DNA of 64,000 nucleotides from Liolophura sinensis (lineage: Eukaryota; Mollusca; Polyplacophora; Chitonida; Chitonidae), in assembly GCF_032854445.1 (NCBI RefSeq), contig NW_027018174.1, forward strand, positions 1-64,000, read 5' to 3'. Shown in pieces: positions 35,090-49,360 of this stretch. How positions within the stretch are numbered: the first letter of the stretch is position 1; each line of letters begins with the position of its first letter. The position numbers and the translations under genes are program-made. Below the pieces are notes generated by a model. It ran no database searches, had not been told where the DNA came from, and saw nothing but the letters and a program-made list of their open reading frames with translations.

Positions 35090-38000
35090 TTGCATTTTTG
35101 CCTGGTGTTTTTGTTAATTGAAGCCGGCTACACTGTACTCTGTACAATCGCGACTGGTCATTACTATATTCAACTTTTGACTATGAGTTATGTGCCCTTC
35201 GGTAGCCCAGAAGACCTGAAATCTTTGGGCCAAGCCCATTTAACTCACCCAGCAATTGCCTTATTTCTAATTGCAAGACAATCTCAATGTCTTTATCTAC
35301 GTGTAGAAAAACCACACCATTTGTACGAGAAAAACACAAGGTACTTAATGCAGTCAGCTGTAAAAAGTACAACTGAACACTGACCCACATTTATAAGGTG
35401 CCAAAAGATGCGGAATTGGGCCAGGCATCGGCAGCTGTTAAAAAATTGCAAATATCCCTGGTTTCCATGGAGTAAGAGCCGTTGCTGGGCACGTGATTAT
35501 GACATCAATGATCATTCAATTGTCACTACAGCCAAAAGTATTGGTCGGAGAGCAACGCGGTTTGCACCATTCGATTTTTCGTCACAAAATACGTCGGATT
35601 AGCCTCTTACCAGCAGCACTGGAACAGTTTTTCCACTTTTGCATTTTTACCTGGTCTTTTTGTTAATTGAAATCGGCTACACTGTACTATGTACCATCGC
35701 GACTGGTCATTACTATATTCAACTTTTGACTATAAGTTATGTGCCCTTCGGTAGCCCAGAAGACGACAAATCTTTGGGCCAAGCCCATTTAACCCACCCA
35801 GCAATTGCCTTACTTCTAAGTCCAAGACAATCTCAATGTCTTTATCTACGTGTAGAAAAACCACACCATTTGTACGTGAAAAACACAAAGTACTTGATAC
35901 AGTCTGCTGTAAAAAGTACAACAGACAACAAACCCACATAAATAAGGTGCAAAAAGATGCGGAATTTAGCCAGGCATCGGCAGCTGTTGAAAAATTGCAA
36001 ATTTTCCTGGTTTCCATGGAGTAAGAGCCGTTGCTGGGCACGTGATTGTGACATCAATGATCATTCAATTGTCACTACAGCCAAAAGTATTGGTCGGAGA
36101 GCAACACCGATTGCACCATTCGATTTGTCGCCACAAAATACGTCGGATTAGCCTCTTGTCAGCAGCACTGGAACAATTTTTCCAATTTTGCATTTTTGCC
36201 TGGTCTTTTTGTTTATTGAAATCGGCTACACTGTACTATGTACCATCGCGACTGGTCATTAATATATTCAACTTTTGATTACATGTTATGTGCCTTTCGG
36301 CAACCCAGAAGACGTCAAATCTTTGGGCCAAGCCCATTTAACTCACCCAGCAATTGTCTTACTTCTAAGTCCAAGACAATCTTAATGTCTTTATCTACGT
36401 GTAGAAAAACCACACCATTTGTACGTGAAAAACACAAGGTACTTGATACAGTCTGCTGTAAAAAGTACAACTAAACACTGACCCACTTCAGTACGGTGCC
36501 AAAAGATGCGGAATTGAGCCAGGCATCGGCAGCTGTTGAAAAATTGCAAATTTCCCTGGTTTCCATGGAGTAAGAGACGTTGCTACGCACGTGATTATGA
36601 CATCAATGATCATTCAATTGTCCCTACAGCCAAAAGTATTGGTCGGAGAGCAACGCGGTTTGCACCATTCAAATTATCGTCACAAATTACGTCGGATTAG
36701 CCTCTTACTAGTTGCACTGGAACAGTTTTTCCACTTTTGCATTTTTGCATGGTGTTTTTGTTAATTGAAGCCGGCTACACTGTACCCTGTACCATCGCGA
36801 CTGGTCATTACTATATTCAACTTTTGACTATAAGTTATGTGCCCTTCGGTAGCCCAAAAGACGACAAATCTTTGGGCTAAGCCCATTTAACTCACCCAGC
36901 AATTGCCTTACTTCTAAGTGCAAGACAATCTCAATGTCTTTATCTACGTGTAGAAAAACCACACCATTTGTACGTGAAAAACACAAGGTACTTGATGCAG
37001 TCTGCTGTAAAAAGTACAACTGAACACTGACCCACATTTATAAGGTGCCAAAAGATGCGGAATTGGGCCAGGCATCGGCAGCTGTTGAAAAATTGCAAAT
37101 ATCCCTGGTTTCCATGGAGTAAGAGCCGTTACTGGGCACGTGATTATGACATAAATGATCATTGAATTGTCTCTACAGCCAAAAGTATTGATCGGAGAGC
37201 CACGCGGAATGAACCATTCGATTTCTCGCCACAAAATACGTCGGATTAGCCTCTTACTAGTAGTACTGGAAAAGTTTTTTGCACTTTTGCATTTTTGCCT
37301 GGTGTTTTTGTTAATTAAAACCGGCTACACTGTACTCTGTACAATCGCGACTGGTCTTTACTATATTCAACTTTTGACTATAAGTTGTGTGCCCTTCGGT
37401 AGCCCAGAAGACCTGAAATCTTTGGGCCAAGCCAATTTAACTCACTCAGCAATTGTCTTATTTCTCAGTCCAAGACAATCTCAATGTCTTTATCTACGTG
37501 TAGAAAAACCACACCATTTATACGTTAAAAACACAAGGTACTTGATACAGTCTGCTGTAAAAAGTACAACAGAAAACAAACCCACATAAATAAGGTGCAA
37601 AAAGATGCGGAATTTAGCCAGGCATCGGCAGCTGTTAAAAAATTGCAAATTTTCCTGGTTTCCATGGAGTAAGAGCCGTTGCTGGGCACGTGATTATGAC
37701 ATCAATGATCATTCAATTGTCACTACAGCCAAAAGTATTGGTCGGAAAGCCACGCGGTTTGCACCATTCGATTTCTCTTCACAAATTACGTCGGATTAGC
37801 CTCTTACCAGCAGCACTGGAACAGTTTTTCCACTTTTGCATTTTTACCTGGTCTTTTTGTTAATTGAAATCGGCTACACTGTACTATGTACCATCGCGAC
37901 TGGTCATTATTATATTCAACTTTTAATTACATGTTATGTGCCCTTCGGCAACCCAGAAGACGTCAAATCTTTGGGCCAAGCCCATTTAACTCACCAAGCA

Positions 38001-38551
38001 ATTGCCTTACTTCTAAGTCCAAAACAATCTCAATGTCTTTATCTACGTGTGGAAAAACCACACCATTTGTACGTGAAAAACACAAGGTACTTGATACAGT
38101 CTGCTGTAAAAAGTACAACTAAACACTGACCCACTTCAGTAAGGTGCCAAAAGATGCGGAATTGAGCCAGGCATCGGCAGCTGTTGAAAAATTGCAAATT
38201 TCCCTGGTTTCCATGTAGTAAGAGACGTTGCTACGCACGTGATTATGACATCAATGATCATTCAATTGTCGCTACAGCCAAAAGTATTGGTCGGAGAGCA
38301 ACTCGGTTTGCACCATTGAAATTATCGTCACAAAATACGTCGGATTAGTCTCTTACTAGTTGCACTGGAACAGTTTTTCCACTTTTGCATTTTTGCCTGG
38401 TGTTTTTGTTAATTGAAGCCGGCTACACTGTACTCTGTACAATCGCGACTGGTCATTACTATATTCAACTTTTGACTATAAGTTATGTGCCCTTCGGTAG
38501 CCCAGAAGACCTCAATTCTTTGGGCCAAGCCCATTTAACTCACCCAGCAAT

Positions 38552-38936
38552 TTTCTTACTTCTAAGTCGAAGCAAACTTAATGTCTTTACCTACATCTAG
38601 AAAATCAACACCATTTGTATATAGAAAACGAATGGTACTTGATACAGTTTGCTCTAAAAACTACAATTGAACACTCACCCACATCAAACAGGTGCCAAAA
38701 GATGCGGAAGTGTGCCAGGCATCGGCAGGTGTTGAAAAACTTGCAAATTTCCCTGGTTTCCAAAGGGTACAAGCCGTTGCTGGGCACGTGATTGTGACTT
38801 CAATCATTATTTACACGTCGCTACAGCCAAAAGTATTGGTCGGAGAGCCACGCGGTTTGCACTATTCAATTTCTCGTCACAAAATACATCGGATTAAACT
38901 TTTACCAACAGCATTGGAACAATTTTTCCACTTTTG
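38552..38936. repeat. Second copy of the A tract inside B (in M70)
   Basis: This is the 33066-33450 tract carried along in the decamer duplication at +5486 bp, including the doubled CCACTTTTG at 38928-38945. The copy shows that the A tract entered B before the decamer was duplicated. Confidence 0.88.
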
Positions 38937-40575
38937 CCACTTTTGCATTTTTGCCTGGTGTTTTTGTTAATTAAAACCGGCTACACTGTACTCTGTACAA
39001 TCGCGACTGGTCATTACTATATTTAACTTTTGACTATGAGTTATGTGCCCTTCGGTAGCCCAGAAGACGTCAAATCTTTGGGCTAAGCCCATTTAACTCA
39101 CCCAGCAATTGCCTTACTTCTAAGTCCAAGACAATCTCAATGTCTTTATCTACGTGTAGAAAAACCACACCATTTGTACGTGAAAAACACAAGGTACTTG
39201 ATACAGTCTGCTGTAAAAAGTACAACTAAACACTGACCCACTTCAGTAAGGTGCCAAAAGATGCGGAATTGAGCCACGCATCGGCAGCTGTGGAAAAATT
39301 GCAAATTTCCCTGGTTTCCATGGAGTAAGAGCCGTTACTGGGCACGTGATTATGACATAAATGATCATTGAATTGTCTCTACAGTCAAAAGTATTGGTCA
39401 AAGAGCAACGCGGTTTGCACCATTCGATTTCTCGCCACAAAATACGTCGGATTAGCCTCTTACTAGTAGCACTGGAACAGTTTTTCCACTTTTGCATTTT
39501 TACCTGGTTTTTTTGTTAATTGAAACCGGCTACACTGTACTCTGTACAATCGCGACTGGTCATTACTATATTCAACTATTCACTATAAGTTATGTGCCCT
39601 TCGGTAGCCCAGAACACCTGAAATCTTTGGGCTAAGCCCATTTAACTCACCCAGCAATTGTCTTAATTCTCAGTCCAAGACAATCTCAATGTCTTTATCT
39701 ACATGTAGAAAAACCACACCATTTGTACGTGAAAAACACAAGGTACTTGATACAGTCTGCTGTAAAAAGTACAACTGAACACTGACCCACTTCAGTAAGG
39801 TGCCAAAAGATGCGGAATTGAGCCAGGCATCGGCAGCTGTTGAAAAATTACAAATTTCTTTGGTTTCCATGGAGTAAGAGCCGTTACTGGTCACGTGATT
39901 ATGACATCAATGATCATTCAATTGTCACTACAGCCAAAAGTATTGGTCGGAGAGCAACGCGGTTTGCACCATTCGCTTTCTTGCCACAAAATACGTCGGA
40001 TTAGCCTGTTACTAGTAGCACTGGAACAGTTTTTCCACTTTTGCATTTTTGCCTGGGTGTTTTGTTAATTGAAATCGGCTACACTGTACTCTGTACAATC
40101 GCGACTGGTCATTACTATATTCAACTTTTGACTATAAATTATGTGCCCTTCGGTAGCCCAGAAGACGTCAAATCTTTGGGCCAAGCCCATTTAACTCACC
40201 CAGCAATTGTCTTACTTCTAAGTCCAAGACAATCTCAATGTCTTTATCTACGTGTAGAAAAACCACACCATTTGTACGTGAAAAACACAAGGTACTTGAT
40301 ACAGTCTGCTGTAAAAAGTACAACTAAACACTGACCCACATTTATAAGGTGCCAAAAGATGCGGAATTGGGCCAGGCATCGGCAGTTGTTGAAAAATTGC
40401 AAATTTCCCTGGGTTCCATGAAGTAAGGGCCGTTGCTGACATAAATGATCATTCAATTGTCGCTACAGCCAAAAGTATTGGTCGGAGAGCCATGCGGAAT
40501 GCACCATTCGATTTTTCGCCACAAAATACGTCGGATTAGTCTCTTAATAGTAGCACTGGAACAGTTTTTCCACTT

Positions 40576-41124
40576 TTGCATTTTTGCCTGGTGTTTTTGT
40601 TAATTGAAGCCGGCTACACTGTACTCTGTACAATCGCGACTGGTCATTACTATATTCAACTTTTGACTATGAGTTATGTGCCCTTCGGTAGCCCAGAAGA
40701 CCTGAAATCTTTGGGCCAAGCCCATTTAACTCACCCAGCAATTGCCTTATTTCTAATTGCAAGACAATCTCAATGTCTTTATCTACATGTAGAAAAACCA
40801 CACCATTTGTACGTGAAAAACACAAGGTACTTGATACAGTCTGCTGTAAAAAGTACAACAGACAACAAACCCACATAAATAAGGTGCAAAAAGATGCGGA
40901 ATTTAGCCAGGCATCGGCAGCTGTTGAAAAATTGCAAATTTTCCTGGTTTCCATGGAGTAAGAGCCGTTGCTGGGCACGTGATTGTGACATCAATGATCA
41001 TTCAATTGTCACTACAGCCAAAAGTATTGGTCGGAGAGCAACGCCGATTGCACCATTCGATTTCTCGCCACAAAATACGTCGGATTAGCCTCTTGTCAGC
41101 AGCACTGGAACAATTTTTCCAATT
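40576..41124. repeat. Fused monomer M74 (M64/M65 hybrid)
   Basis: The first part has the M64 states ACTATGAGTTATGTG, GACCTGAAATC and TTATTTCTAATTGCAAGAC. From GTACGTGAAAAACACAAGG and ACAACAGACAACAAACCC onward it has the M65 states. The exchange lies between about 40755 and 40812. It also has CTACATGTAG in place of the usual CTACGTGTAG. The fusion explains why copy 2 of the decamer has nine monomers. Confidence 0.88.
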
Positions 41125-42772
41125 TTGCATTTTTGCCTGGTCTTTTTGTTTATTGAAATCGGCTACACTGTACTATGTACAATCGCGACTGGTCATTAAT
41201 ATATTCAACTTTTGATTACATGTTATGTGCCTTTCGGCAACCCAGAAGACGTCAAATCTTTGGGCCACGCCCATTTAACTCACCCAGCAATTGTCTTACT
41301 TCTAAGTCCAAGACAATCTTAATGTCTTTATCTACGTGTAGAAAAACCACACCATTTGTACGTGAAAAACACAAGGTACTTGATACAGTCTGCTGTAAAA
41401 AGTACAACTAAACACTGACCCACTTCAGTACGGTGCCAAAAGATGCGGAATTGAGCCAGGCATCGGCAGCTGTTGAAAAATTGCAAATTTCCCTGGTTTC
41501 CATGGAGTAAGAGACGTTGCTACGCACGTGATTATGACATCAATTATCATTCAATTGTCCCTACAGCCAAAAGTATTGGTCGGAGAGCAACGCGGTTTGC
41601 ACCATTCAAATTATCGTCACAAATTACGTCGGATTAGCCTCTTACTAGTTGCACTGGAACAGTTTTTCCACTTTTGCATTTTTGCATGGTGTTTTTGTTA
41701 ATTGAAGCCGGCTACACTGTACCCTGTACCATCGCGACTGGTCATTACTATATTCAACTTTTGACTATAAGTTATGTGCCCTTCGGTAGCCCAAAAGACG
41801 ACAAATCTTTGGGCCAAGCCCATTTAACTCACCCAGCAATTGCCTTACTTCTAAGTGCAAGACAATCTCAATGTCTTTATCTACGTGTAGAAAAACCACA
41901 CCATTTGTACGTGAAAAACACAAGGTACTTGATGCAGTCTGCTGTAAAAAGTACAACTGAACACTGACCCACATTTATAAGGTGCCAAAAGATGCGGAAT
42001 TGGGCCAGGCATCGGCAGCTGTTGAAAAATTGCAAATATCCCTGGTTTCCATGGAGTAAGAGCCGTTACTGGGCACGTGATTATGACATAAATGATCATT
42101 GAATTGTCTCTACAGCCAAAAGTATTGATCGGAGAGCCACGCGGAATGAACCATTCGATTTCTCGCCACAAAATACGTCGGATTAGCCTCTTACTAGTAG
42201 TACTGGAAAAGTTTTTTGCACTTTTGCATTTTTGCCTGGTGTTTTTGTTAATTAAAACCGGCTACACTGTACTCTGTACAATCGCGACTGGTCTTTACTA
42301 TATTCAACTTTTGACTATAAGTTGTGTGCCCTTCGGTAGCCCAGAAGACCTGAAATCTTTGGGCCAAGCCAATTTAACTCACTCAGCAATTGTCTTATTT
42401 CTCAGTCCAAGACAATCTCAATGTCTTTATCTACGTGTAGAAAAACCACACCATTTGTACGTAAAAAACACAAGGTACTTGATACAGTCTGCTGTAAAAA
42501 GTACAACAGACAACAGACCCACATAAATAAGGTGCCAAAAGATGAGGATTTTAGCCAGGCATCGGCAGTTGTTAAAAAATTGCAAATTTTCCTGGTTTCC
42601 ATGGAGTAAGAGCCGTTGCTGGGCACGTGATTATGACATAAATGATCATTGAATTGTCTCTACAGCCAAAAGTATTGGTCAGAGAGCCACGCGGTTTGCA
42701 CCATTCGATTTCTCGTCACAAAATACGTCGGATAAGCTTCTCACTAGTAGCACTGGAATAGTTTTTCCACTT

Positions 42773-45700
42773 TTGCATTTTTACCTGGTCTTTTTGTTAA
42801 TTGAAATCGGCTACACTGTACTCTGTACAATCGCGACTGGTCATTACTATATTCAACTTTTGACTATAAGTTATGTGCCCTTCGGTAGCCCAGAAGAAGT
42901 CAAATCTTTGGGCCAAGCCCATTTAACTCACCCAGCAATTGCCTTACTTCTAAGTCCAAGACAATCTCAATGTCTTTATCTACGTGTAGAAAACCCACAC
43001 CATTTGTACGTGAAAAACACAAGGTACTTGATACAGTCTGCTGTAAAAAGTACAACTAAACACTGACCCACTTCAGTAAGGTGCCAAAAGATGTGGAATA
43101 GAGCCACGTATCGGCAGCTGTTGAAAAATTGCAAATTTTCCTGGTTTCCATGGAGTAAGAGACGTTGCTACGCACGTAATTATGACATCAATGATCATTC
43201 AATTGTCACTACAGCCAAAAGTATTGGTCGGAGAGCAACGCGGTTTGCACCATTCAAATTCTCGTCACAAAATACGTCGGATTAGACTCTTAATAGTTGC
43301 ACTGGAACAGTTTTTCCACTTTTGCATTTTTGCCTGGTGTTTTTGTTAATTGAAGCCGGCTACACTGTACTCTGTACAATCGCGACTGGTCATTACTATA
43401 TTTAACTTTTGACTATAAGTTATGTGCCCTTCGGTAGTCCAGAAGACGGCAAATCTTTGGGCCAAGCCCATTTAACTCACCCAGCAATTGCCTTACTTCT
43501 AAGTGCAAGATAATCTCAATGTCTTTATCTACGTGTAGAAATACCACACCATTTGTACATAAAAAACACAAGGTACTTCATACAGTCTGCTGTAAAAAGT
43601 ACAACTGAACACTGACCCACATTTATAGGGTGCCAAAAGATGCGGAATTGGGCCAGGCATCGGCAGTTGTTAAAAAATTGCAAATTTTCCTGGTTTCCAT
43701 GGAGTAAGAGCCGTTGCTACGCACGTGATTATGACATAAATGATCATTCAATTGTCGCTACAGCCAAAAGTATTGGTTGGAGAGCAACGCGGATTGCACC
43801 ATTCGATTTCTCGTCACAAATTACGTCGGATTAGCCTCTTACTAGTAGCACTGGAACAGTTTTTCCACTTTTGCATTTTTACCTGGTCATTTTGTTAATT
43901 GAAATCGGCTACACTGTACTCTGTACAATCTCGACTGGTCATTACTATATTCAACTTTTGACTATAAGTTATGTGCCCTTCGGTAGCCCAGAAGACGTCA
44001 AATCTTTGGGCTAAGCCCATTTAACTCACCCAGCAATTGTCTTATTTCTAAGTCCAAGACAATCTCAATGTCTTTATCTACGTGTAGAAAAACCACACCA
44101 TTTGTACATGAAAAACACAAGGTACTTGATACAGTCTGCTGTAAAAAGTACAACTAAACACTGACCCACATTTATAAGGTGCCAAAAGATGCGGAATTGG
44201 GCCAGGCATCGGCAGTTGTTAAAAAATTGCAAATTTTCCTGGTTTCCATGGAGTAAGAGCCGTTGCTACGCACGTGATTATGACATAAATGATCATTCAA
44301 TTGTCGCTACAGCCAAAAGCATTGGTCCGAGAGCAACGCGGATTGCACCATTCGATTTCTCGTCACAAATTACGTCGGATTAGCCTCTTACGAGTTGCAC
44401 TGGAACAGTTTTTCCACTTTTGCATTTTTACCTGGCCTTTTTGTTAATTGAAATCGGCTACACTGTACTCTGTACAATCGCGACTGGTCATTACTATATT
44501 CAACTTTTGACTATAAGTTATGTGCCCTTCGGTAGCCCAGAAGACGACAAATCTTTGGGCCAAGCCCATTTAACTCACCCAGCAATTGCCTTACTTCTAA
44601 GTCTAAGACAATCTCAATGTCTTTACTTGCGTGTAGAAAAACCACACCATTTGTATGTGAAAAACACAAGGTACTTGATACAGTCTGCTGTAAAAAGTAC
44701 AACTTAACACTGACCCACATTTATAGGGTGCCAAAAGATGCGGAATTGGGCCAGGCATCGACAGTTGTTAAAAAATTGCAAATTTTCCTGGTTTCCATGG
44801 AGTAAGAGCCGTTGCTACGCACGTGATTATGACATAAATGATCATTCAATTGTCGCTACAGCCAAAAGTATTGGTCGGAGAGCAACGCGGTTTGCACCAT
44901 TCGATTTCTCGTCACAAATTACGTCGGATTAGCCTCTTACCAGCAGCACTGGAACAGTTTTTCCACTTTTGCATTTTTACCTGGTCTTTTTGTTAATTGA
45001 AATCGGCTACACTGTACTCTGTACAATCGCGACTGGTCATTACTATATTCAACTTTTGACTATAAGTTATGTGCCCTTCGGTAGCCCCGAAGACGTCAAA
45101 TCTTTGAACTAAGCCCATTTAACTCACCCAGCAATTGTCTTACTTCTAAGTCCAAGACAATCTCAATGTCTTTATCTACGTGTAGAAAAACCACACCATT
45201 TGTACGTAAAAAACACAAGGTACTTGATACAGTCTGCTGTAAAAAGTACAACTGAACACTGACCCACATTTATAAGGTGCCAAAAGATGCGGAATTGGGC
45301 CAGGCATCGGCAACTGTTAAAAAATTGCAAATATCCCTGGTTTCCATGGAGTAAGAGCCGTTACTGGGCACGTGATTATGACATAAATGATCATTCAATT
45401 GTCTCTACAGCCAAAAGTATTGGTCAGAGAGCAACGCGTTTTGCATTATTCGATTTCTCGCCACAAAATACGTCGGATTAGCCTCTTACTAGTAGCACTG
45501 GAACAGTTTTTCCACTTTTGCATTTTTACCTGGTCTTTTTGTTAATTGAAATCGGCTACACTGTACTCTGTACAATCGCGACTGGTTATTACTATATTCA
45601 ACTTTTGACTATAAGTTATGTGCCCTTCGGTAGCCCAGAAGACGATAAATCTTTGGGCCAAGCCCATTTAACTCACCCAGCAATTGCCTTACTTCTAAGT

Positions 45701-46615
45701 GCAAGACAATCTCAATGTCTTTATCTACGTGTAGAAAAACCACACCAATTGTACGTGAAAAACACAAGGTACTTGATACAGTCTGCTGTAAAAAGTACAA
45801 CTGAACACTGACCCACTTCAGTAAGGTGCCAAAAGATGCGGAATTGGGCCAGGCATCGGCAGCTGTTAAAAAATTGCAAATTTCCCTGGTTTCCATGGAG
45901 TAAGAGACGTTGCTACTCACGTGATTATGACATCAATGATCATTCAATTGTCGCTACAGCCAAAAGTATTGGTCGGAGAGTAACGCCGTTTGCACCATTT
46001 AATTTCTAGTCACAAAATACGTCGGATTAGCCTCTTACCAGCTGCAGTGGAACAGTTTTTCCACTTTTGCATTTTTACCTGGTCTTTTTGATAATTGAAA
46101 TAGGCTACACTGTACTATGTACCATCTCGACTGGTCATTACTATATTCAACTTTTGACTATAAGTTATGTGCCCTTCGGTAGCCCAGAAGACGACAAATC
46201 TTTGTGCCAAGCCCATTTAACTCACCCAGCAATTGCCTTACTTCTAAGTGCAAGACAATCTCAATGTCTTTATTTACGTGTAGAAAAACCACACCATTTG
46301 TACGTGAAAAACACAAGGTACTTGATACAGTCTGCTGTAAAAAGTACAACTGAACACTGACCCACTTCAGTAAGGTGCAAAAAGATGTGGAATTGGGCCA
46401 GGCATCGGCAGCTGTTGAAAAATTGCAAATATCCCTGGTTTCCATGGAGTAAGAGCCGTTACTGGGCACGTAATTATGACATCAATGATCATTCAATTGT
46501 CGCTACAGCCAAAAGTATTGGTCAGAGAGCAACGTGGATTGCACCATTCGATTTCTCGCCACAAAATACGTCGGATTAGCCTCTTACTATTAGCACTGGA
46601 ACAGTTTTTCCACTT
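42773..46615. repeat. B monomers M78-M84, more divergent linking segment
   Basis: These seven monomers resemble types of the right-hand decamer (M78 like b, M79 like c, M80 starting like d, M82 like i) but carry private changes. Examples are CACGTAATTATG at about 43175, GTCCGAGAGCAACG at about 44325, TTTGAACTAAGCCC at about 45103, TAATTGAAATAGGC at about 46091 and TTTGTGCCAAGCCC at about 46201. Two of these break the TGGGC inverted repeat. I find no long exact copy of this segment elsewhere in the window. Confidence 0.75.
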
Positions 46616-49360
46616 TTGCATTTTTGCCTGGTGTTTTTATTAATTAAAACCGGCTACACTGTACTCTGTACAATCGCGACTGGTCATTACTATATTCAAC
46701 TTTTGACTATAAGTTATGTGCCCTTCGGTAGCCCAGAAGACGACGAATCTTTGGGCCAAGCCCATTTAACTCACCCAGCAATTGCCATACTTCTCAGTGC
46801 AAGACAATCTCAATGTCTTTATCTACGTGTAGAAAAACCACACCATTTGTACGTGAAAAACACAAGGTACTTCATGCAGTCTGCTGTAAAAAGTACAACT
46901 GAACACTGACCCACATAAATAAGGTGCCTAAAGATGCGGAATTTAGCCAGGCATCGGCGGCTGTTGAAAAATTGCAAATTTTTTTGGTTTCCATGGAGTA
47001 AGAGCCGTTACTGGGCACGTGATTATGACATAAATGATCATTCAATTGTCTCTACAGCCAAAAGTATTGGTCAGAGAGCCACGCGGTTTGCACCATTCGA
47101 TTTCTCGTCACAAAATACGTCGGATGAGCTTCTCACTAGTAGCACTGGAATAGTTTTTCCACTTTTGCATTTTTACCTGGTCTTTTTGTTAATTGAAATC
47201 GGCTACACTGTACTCTGTACAATCGCGACTGGTCATTACTATATTCAACTTTTGACTATAAGTTATGTGCCCTTCGGTAGCCCAGAAGACGTCAAATCGT
47301 TGGGCCAAGCCCATTTAACTCACCCAGCAATTGTCTTACTTCTAAGTCCAAGACAATCTCAATGTCTTTATCTACGTGTAGAAAACCCACACCATTTGTA
47401 GGTGAAAAACACAAGGTACTTGATACAGTCTGCTGTAAAAAGTACAACTAAACACTGACCCACTTCAGTAAGGTGCCAAAAGATGCGGAATAGAGCCACG
47501 TATTGGCAGCTGTTGAAAAATTGCAAATTTTCCTGGTTTCCATGGAGTAAGAGACGTTGCTACGCACGTGATTATGACATCAATGATCATTCAATTGTCA
47601 CTACAGCCAAAAGTATTGGTCGGAGAGCAACGCCGTTTGCACCATTCAAATTCTCGTCACAAAATACGTCGGATTAGCCTCTTAATAGTTGCACTGGAAC
47701 AGTTTTTCCACTTTTGCATTTTTGCCTGGTGTTTTTGTTAATTGAAGCCGGCTACACTGTACTCTGTACAATCGCGACTGGTGATTACTATATTTAACTT
47801 TTGACTATAAGGTAGTCCCAGAAGGACGGCAAATCTTTGGGCCAAGCCCATTTAACTCAACCAGCAATTGGCCTTACTTCTAAGTGCAAGACAATCTCAA
47901 TGTCTTTATCTACGTGTAGAAATACCACACCATTTGTACATAAAAAACACAAGGTACTTGATACAGTCTGCTGTAAAAAGTACAACTGAACACTGACCCA
48001 CATTTATAGGGTGCCAAAAGATGCGGAATTGGGCAAGGCATCGGCAGTTGTTAAAAAATTGCAAATTTTCCTGGTTTCCCATGGAGTAAGAGCCGTTGCT
48101 GGGCACGTTGATTATGACATAAATGATCATTCAATTGTCGCTACAGCCAAAAGCATTGGTTGGAGAGCAACGCGGATTGCACCATTCGATTTCTCGTCAC
48201 AAATTACGTCGGATTAGCCTCTTACTAGTAGCACTGGAACAGTTTTTCCACTTTTTGCATTTTTACCTGGTCTTTTTGTTAATTGAAATCGGCTACACTG
48301 TACTCTGTACAATCGCGACTGGTCATTACTATATTCAACTTTTGACTATAAGTTATGTGCCCTTCGGTAGCCCAGAAGACGGACAAATCTTTGGGCCAAG
48401 CCCATTTAACTCACCCAGCAATTGTCTTACTTCTAAGTCCAAGACAATCTCAATGTCTTTATCTACGTGTAGAAAAACCCACACCATTTGTAGGTGAAAA
48501 ACACAAGGTACCTTGATACAGTCTGGCTGTAAAAAGTACAACTAAACACTGACCCACTTCAGTAAGGTGCCAAAAGATGCGGAATAGAGCCACGTAATTG
48601 GCAGCTGTTGAAAAATTGCAAATTTTCCTGGTTTCCATGGAGTAAGAGACGTTGCTACGCACGTGATTATGACATCAATGATCATTCAATTGTCACTACA
48701 GCCAAAAGTATTGGTCGGAGAGCAACGCCGTTTGCTACCATTCAAATTCTCGTCACAAAATACGTCGGATTAGCCTCTTAATAGTTGCACTGGAACAGTT
48801 TTTTCCACTTTTGCATTTTTGCCTGGTGTTTTTGTTATTGAAGCGGCTACACTGTACTCTGTACAATCGCGACTGGTCATTACTATATTAACTTTTGACT
48901 ATAAGTTTATGTGCCCCTTCGGTAGTCCCAGAGACGGCAAATCTTTGGGCCAAGCCCCATTTAACTCACCCAGCAATTGCCTTACTTCTAAGTGCAAGAC
49001 AATCTCAATGTCTTTATCTACGTGTAGAAATACCACACCATTTGTACATAAAAAAACACAAGGTACTTCATACAGTCTGCTGTAAAAAGTACAACTGAAC
49101 ACTGACCCACATTTATAGGGTGCCAAAAGATGCGGAATTGGGCCAGGCATCGGCAGTTGTTAAAAAATTGCAAATTTTCCCTGGTTTCCATGGAGTAAGA
49201 GCCGTTGCTACGCACGTGATTATGACATAAATGATCATTCAATTGTCGCTACAGCAAAAGTATTGGTTGGAGAGCAACGCGGATTGCACCATTCGATTTC
49301 TCGTCACAAATTACGTCGGATTAGCCTCTTACTAGTAGCACTGGAACAGTTTTTCCACTT
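46616..49360. repeat. B decamer II, partial copy a-b-(c/f)-(h/b)-c (M85-M89), error-rich
   Basis: M85 and M86 match M103 and M104 at +9882 bp (GACGACGAATCTTTGGG, TTTTTATTAATTAAAACC, GTGCCTAAAGATGCGG). M88 is an h-to-b fusion like M109. M87 is 541 bp long. It lacks about 14 bases after CTATAAG at about 47812, so TTATGTGCCCTTC is missing, and one-base indels surround it. Further indels are GTCTGGCTG at 48521, CGTAATTGGCAG at 48593 and TTGTTATTGAAGCGGC at 48832. Confidence 0.8.

Larger units (their letters stand above)
32350..37835. repeat. B decamer I, copy 1 (M59-M68, 5486 bp)
   Basis: Every landmark recurs 5486 bp downstream as far as M64 and 4937 bp downstream thereafter. Markers are ATTACATGTTATGTGCCC with GGCAACCCAGAAGAC in M59, the A-derived tract in M60, a 14-bp deletion in M63 and GAAAAGTTTTTTGCAC at the end of M67. 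The block begins exactly at the A to B junction. Confidence 0.92.
37836..42772. repeat. B decamer I, copy 2 with one monomer lost (M69-M77, 4937 bp)
   Basis: M69 to M73 repeat M59 to M63 at +5486 bp, and M75 to M77 repeat M66 to M68 at +4937 bp. The 549-bp shortfall is one monomer. M74 carries the first part of M64 and the second part of M65. Differences between the copies are few, for example TTATACGTTAAAA at about 37518 against TTGTACGTAAAA at about 42455, and AGACAACAGACCC at about 42508. Such near-identity implies a recent duplication. Confidence 0.92.
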
